This document shows, piece after piece, positions 60,864-64,000 of a stretch of DNA of 64,000 nucleotides. The stretch spans positions 62,001-126,000 of the forward strand of contig NZ_FNNA01000001.1 of NCBI RefSeq assembly GCF_900106665.1, written 5' to 3'. The DNA is from Paracoccus sanguinis (GTDB lineage: Bacteria > Pseudomonadota > Alphaproteobacteria > Rhodobacterales > Rhodobacteraceae). The notes beneath the pieces were generated by a model. It was not told the DNA's origin, searched no databases, and worked only from the letters and a program-made list of their open reading frames with translations. A program made the position numbers and the translations under genes. Positions within the stretch are counted from its first letter, which is position 1. Each line of letters begins with the position of its first letter.

Positions 60864-61628
60864 TTACCAGCGCAGCCGCGGCGGGGCGTCGGGGTCGCGC
60901 CGGGGCGGCGCGGGCGCGGGCGCGGGCGCCGCGGGCTCGATCGTCACCGCGCCCTGCGGCAGGGCCAGTGTCTCGAAGGTCACGTCCAGCCCGCCAGAAA
61001 TCTCGGGCAGGAAGGCCGCGAGTTCGGCCAGCGCCTTGGCGATGGCCGGGCGATCCGCCTCGGCCGCGCCCGCCACCGCCAGCAGGTGGCCGGTCCGCCC
61101 GTCCGGCCAGACCGCCCCCACCAGCGCGGCCCCCGCGATCATCCCCGCCATGTCGCCCAGCCGCCCGGCCAGCGGTTCAGCCAGCACGGTCAGCGCCTCG
61201 GGGGCGGGCGGCGTCAGGCGCAACGGGGCGGCCTCGGCGGCCTCGGGCGCGCCCGCGAGCGCGCCGACCAGCCAGCCCAGCGCCGCCGCGTCGAGCAGCA
61301 TCTCGGACGCCCGCCCCGGATTGACGAGCAGCCCCTGCCCCGCCGCCGCAAGCTCGGCCGCAAGCACCCGCCCCGGCAGCGCGAGATGCGCGACCGGACC
61401 GCCGAGGAACCCGGCCAGCGCCGCCGCGTCGTCGCAGGCGAGCGCCACCGGCCCGCCGGGCAGGTCGAACATCCGCAATTCGGCCCGGTCCCCGGCGGGG
61501 TCGCGGGCGAGGGCCACGTAAAGCTCGGTATCGGCCAGCTGGCGTAGGACCAGCGCCCGCTGCGCCGGGTCGGCATCGTGGAACGGCACGCGGGCGGACA
61601 GGCGGTCGAGGGGGGTGGCGTCGGTCAT
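60864..61628 (-). CDS. SseB-family protein
   Basis: A protein of 254 aa; start ATG at 61626-61628 overlapping the preceding stop (ATGA). The N-terminal half reads TELYVALARDPAGDRAELRMFDLPGGPVALACDDAAALAGFL, the layout of SseB (enhanced serine sensitivity) N-terminal domains. LLVNPGRASEMLLDAAALGWL and the C-terminal GMIAGAALVGAVWPDGRTGHLLAVAG follow. The Pro/Ala/Arg tail is low-complexity. Function in bacteria is not well defined. Long out-of-frame open frames over it are shadows. Confidence 0.75.
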   Translation of the reverse strand: MTDATPLDRLSARVPFHDADPAQRALVLRQLADTELYVALARDPAGDRAELRMFDLPGGPVALACDDAAALAGFLGGPVAHLALPGRVLAAELAAAGQGLLVNPGRASEMLLDAAALGWLVGALAGAPEAAEAAPLRLTPPAPEALTVLAEPLAGRLGDMAGMIAGAALVGAVWPDGRTGHLLAVAGAAEADRPAIAKALAELAAFLPEISGGLDVTFETLALPQGAVTIEPAAPAPAPAPPRRDPDAPPRLRW

Positions 61629-62329
61629 CGGGTCGTCTCTCCCGGCATCGTCTGGGCGGGCGTTGGGTCCAGCGTCCGGGCCAGCGTCTCTTGCAGCGCC
61701 GGCAGCAGCTCGGCCGCGAACCACGGGTTGCGCTTCAGCCACCCGGTATTCCGCCACGACGGGTGAGGCAAGGGCCAGACCCGCGGCGCGTGGTCCCGCC
61801 AGCCGGCCACCGCCGCGGTCACGTCGCGCAGCCCGAGGTGCCAGCGGATCGCGTGGCCGCCGATGAGCAGCGTCACCTCGGGGGCGATGTCGGTCAGCAC
61901 CCGCGCCCGCCACGTCTCGGCGCAGAGCCGCGGCGGCGGCAGGTCGGCGCCCGCGGCGTCATAGCCCGGAAAGCAGAACCCCATCGGCACGATGGCTACG
62001 CGGCTGCGGTCGTAGAAGGTCGCCTCGTCCACCCCCATCCACGCCCTGAGCCGCTGCCCCGAGGCATCGGTGAAGGGCCGCCCCGAGAGATGCACCCGCA
62101 TCCCCGGCGCCTGGCTGGCGACGAGCACCCGCGCGCCGCGCGCGAACCACACCACCGGGCGAGGCGCGTGCGCCGTGGCGGTGGCGGCAAACCGGTCGGC
62201 GCAGAGGCGGCAGGCACGTAGCTCGGCGGCGACCGGCGGCTCGTGGGCGGCGCGGTCGGCGGGGGCCTGCGCCGTGGCCGGTGCGGCGGCCGGATCGGCC
62301 ACGTCGGGAGAGGGATGGGGTCTGGGCAT
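61625..62329 (-). CDS. Uracil-DNA glycosylase family protein
   Basis: A protein of 234 aa from the ATG at 62327-62329 (MPRPHPSPDVADP); a GTG 9 bp upstream is the alternative. It resembles the compact UDG superfamily (COG1573-like): RACRLCADRF near residue 40, ARVLVASQAPGMRVHLSGRPFTDASGQRLRAWMGV (motif 1, with the GQAPG/SQAPG loop), AIVPMGFCFPGYDA, and motif 2 LPHPSWRNTGWLKRNPWF. The catalytic Asp/His of classical UNG is replaced by the H-P-S-W type. Cysteines at CxxC could coordinate an iron-sulfur cluster as in family 4/5 enzymes, but two further ligands are not clear. It precedes the SseB-like gene with a 4-bp overlap. Confidence 0.75.
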   Translation of the reverse strand: MPRPHPSPDVADPAAAPATAQAPADRAAHEPPVAAELRACRLCADRFAATATAHAPRPVVWFARGARVLVASQAPGMRVHLSGRPFTDASGQRLRAWMGVDEATFYDRSRVAIVPMGFCFPGYDAAGADLPPPRLCAETWRARVLTDIAPEVTLLIGGHAIRWHLGLRDVTAAVAGWRDHAPRVWPLPHPSWRNTGWLKRNPWFAAELLPALQETLARTLDPTPAQTMPGETTR

Positions 62330-62550
62330 GGGGTCCACAGATAGGCGCCCGTCAGGGGAATTACAGGCAGCATTTTCACGATCCGCTGTGCCCAGATGGA
62401 CAGAACGGCCCTGCGGGACTATCTAGGCGGGCACGGGCCGCCGTCTCATCCGCGGTGCGGCCCGCTCACCCGCCCCTGTCTGCCCCGGCCGGTCGCGTGC
62501 CGGCCGTTCCCGCCGTCCCCCACCCCGCCGAGCCCAGGACCCGCCGCCTC

Positions 62551-63204
62551 ATGCTGGAATTCGACAATGTCTCGAAGTCCTTCTGGACCGGCACCCAGCG
62601 CAAGGTGATCCTCGACCGGGCCTCGTTCCGGGTGAACCTGGGCGAGTCGCTGGGCATCCTCGCTGCCAACGGCACCGGCAAGACGACCATCATCAACATG
62701 ATGTGCGGGCTGGAAAAGCCCGACGAGGGCCGGATCCGCGCCAACTGCCGGGTGTCGTTCCCGCTGGGCTTCACCGGCGGGATCATCAACCGCCTGTCGG
62801 CCAATGAGAACGCCCGCTACATCGCCCGGATCTACGGGCTCGACCCGGATTACGTCTCGGCCTTCTGCCGCTGGCTCTGCGACATCGACGAGTATTTCGA
62901 CCGCCCGGTGGGGGTCTACAGTTCGGGGATGCGCTCGCGGCTGACCTTCGCGCTGCTGCTGGCGCTCGACCTCGACATCTACCTGATCGACGAGGGGATG
63001 CCCTCGACCACGGATGTCGAGTTCAACCGCAAGGCGGGGACGGTCCTGCTCGAGCGGCTCAAGACGGCGACGGTGGTGGTGGTGTCGCACCAGGCCGCGA
63101 CGCTGGAAAAGTTTGCCCGGCGCGCGGCGGTGTTGCGCGACGGACGTCTGTTCATGTTCGACACGCTCGACGAGGCCAAGCAGTATTATGACTACACCGC
63201 CTAA
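62551..63204 (+). CDS. Capsular polysaccharide ABC exporter ATP-binding protein (KpsT-like)
   Basis: A protein of 217 aa, ATG at 62551. The nucleotide-binding domain shows a Walker A variant GILAANGTGKTTIIN (alanine instead of the first glycine of GxxGxGKT). The signature VYSSGMRSRLTFALLLALDLDIYLIDEG (KpsT/Wzt-type SSGMRARL), Walker B LIDEGM, and H-loop VVVSHQAATL follow. It lacks the C-terminal carbohydrate-binding domain of Wzt, so it is KpsT-like. It overlaps the next gene by 17 bp. Partner permease (kpsM-like) is not in the window. Confidence 0.88.
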   Translation: MLEFDNVSKSFWTGTQRKVILDRASFRVNLGESLGILAANGTGKTTIINMMCGLEKPDEGRIRANCRVSFPLGFTGGIINRLSANENARYIARIYGLDPDYVSAFCRWLCDIDEYFDRPVGVYSSGMRSRLTFALLLALDLDIYLIDEGMPSTTDVEFNRKAGTVLLERLKTATVVVVSHQAATLEKFARRAAVLRDGRLFMFDTLDEAKQYYDYTA

Positions 63205-64000
63205 GGTCCGCCGGTTTCACCTGAGCGCCGCGGAATCCCCGGTCGCGGCCGTGCGCGGCAGCCCGGCCCCGGCCCCGGCGCCCAGCCAGCCGCCCGCAGG
63301 CACCCCGCCCCGCGCGGCGATCCGGGTCGAGCTGCAGCGCGGCGCGCGGTCGGGGGCCGAGGCGGCGGCGAACCTGCCCCTGCCCGGCGCGGCCCAGCCG
63401 GGCGGGATCGACCGGCTGTTCGCGGGTGAGAACGACGACGGCTTCGGCGACACCCGCTTCCCGGGCGCCGCCCCCAAGCCCGAGGCCACCCCTGCGCCGG
63501 GCGCACCCGCCACGCCCGCTGACCCGGCCGCCGCGGCCGCCCCAACCGCACCCGCCACCGAGGCCGAGCGGCTCGCCGCGATCCGGGCCGAGAACCTGAC
63601 CGGCCGGCAGCTGCGCATCGCCCGGCGCATCGCCGCCATGCACGGGATCGAGGTCGCCACCGACGCCGAGGCGGTGCTGCGCCTGCGCGACCGCGGGATC
63701 GACCCGTTCAACCGCGGCGCCGTGGGCCGCATCCTCGCCGATGCCGGGACCGAGGCGCAGGCCGCGCCCTCGCCCCAGGCGCCGGTGCGCTTGCCCGACC
63801 CGGCGCTGCCGACCCGCGCCCGGCGCCGCGACTTGGCCAAGGCCGCGCCCCCCGCCCTGCCCGGGCCCCCCAACGCGCCCGGCCTGCCCTCGCGCGAGAT
63901 GCTGACCGAAGAGCGCCGCGCGGCCGAAATCTTCCGCATCCAGCGCGACATCGCCCGCCGCCGCCGCCGCAACCTGATGATGCTGATGGCGCGGCTGGCG
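63188..64000 (+). CDS. Capsule export inner-membrane protein (KpsE/CtrB-like), 5' part
   Basis: Open from the ATG at 63188 to the window edge (271 codons shown); the gene is cut. It overlaps the KpsT-like gene by 17 bp. The first 230 residues are a Pro/Ala-rich cytosolic region with a core around TEAERLAAIRAENLTGRQLRIARRIAAMHGIEVATDAEAVLRLRDRGIDPF. That stretch is then followed by EMLTEERRAAEIFRIQRDIARRRRRNLMMLMARLA, a basic helix leading into what would be the first membrane segment. This layout and the neighbour match Rhodobacterales capsule biosynthesis proteins of the KpsE/polysaccharide co-polymerase class. The assignment rests mostly on context. Confidence 0.7.
   Translation, partial: MTTPPKVRRFHLSAAESPVAAVRGSPAPAPAPSQPPAGTPPRAAIRVELQRGARSGAEAAANLPLPGAAQPGGIDRLFAGENDDGFGDTRFPGAAPKPEATPAPGAPATPADPAAAAAPTAPATEAERLAAIRAENLTGRQLRIARRIAAMHGIEVATDAEAVLRLRDRGIDPFNRGAVGRILADAGTEAQAAPSPQAPVRLPDPALPTRARRRDLAKAAPPALPGPPNAPGLPSREMLTEERRAAEIFRIQRDIARRRRRNLMMLMARLA

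Overview
The window is a GC-rich (roughly 70 %) chromosomal segment of an alphaproteobacterium of the Rhodobacterales (Rhodobacteraceae/Paracoccaceae). The best taxonomic clues are a Paracoccus-type cytochrome c550 gene directly upstream of a cytochrome aa3 subunit I gene, the order rpsA-ihfB-lapA-trpF-trpB, two B12-dependent (class II) ribonucleotide reductases, and a mre-mrd cell-shape cluster. Almost everything is core chromosome. I see no insertion sequence, prophage, CRISPR array or plasmid function.

Layout. 1-6.3 kb (minus): the 5' end of a long-type nrdJ and its regulatory leader, then fthC-mgtE and mscS-cysK. 6.6-19.2 kb (mainly plus): an acyl-CoA synthetase, a second class II RNR, a RhlE-type helicase with a long leader, thymidine kinase, then a six-gene run dacC-tmk-holB-tatD-phnP-like-AEC transporter. 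Its last four genes overlap by 4 bp each. 19.4-26.3 kb (minus): a polyamine-type ABC operon (ATPase, three homologous substrate-binding proteins, two permeases). 26.4-30.3 kb (minus): tRNA-Leu(GAG) and metH. 30.6-41.8 kb (plus): lipB, cytochrome c550, ctaD, small genes, an MFS exporter, rpsA, ihfB, lapA, trpF, a GNAT gene and trpB. 41.8-43.7 kb (minus): DUF4893, DUF2237 and pth. 43.8-53.9 kb (plus): clpP, clpX followed by decayed tandem copies of its own 3' end, ppk2, two small genes, and a polar amino acid ABC operon ending in a glutamine-synthetase-like ligase. 54.0-60.8 kb (plus): mreB-mreC-mreD-mrdA-rodA and ghrA. 60.9-62.3 kb (minus): an SseB-like protein and a uracil-DNA glycosylase-like protein. 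62.5-64 kb (plus): the start of a capsule/polysaccharide export locus, cut by the window edge.

How the genes fit together. dNTP supply and replication (two RNRs, tdk, tmk, holB), one-carbon and sulfur metabolism (fthC, metH, cysK), aerobic respiration (c550, aa3 oxidase), and envelope growth (dacC, mreBCD, mrdA, rodA) are all represented. Both complete solute transport operons carry strong stem-loops directly behind substrate-binding-protein genes, which suggests differential mRNA stability or attenuation in favour of the binding proteins.

The most unusual items are the diverged tandem repeats derived from the clpX 3' end and its downstream DNA, the triplicated binding proteins, an 11-bp iteron array framed by a 7-bp inverted repeat between metH and lipB, and near-identical Pro/Ala-rich C-terminal tails on two unrelated periplasmic proteins. 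I found no convincing complete, previously undescribed multi-gene system. All functional calls rest on reading motifs by eye; no database search was possible.
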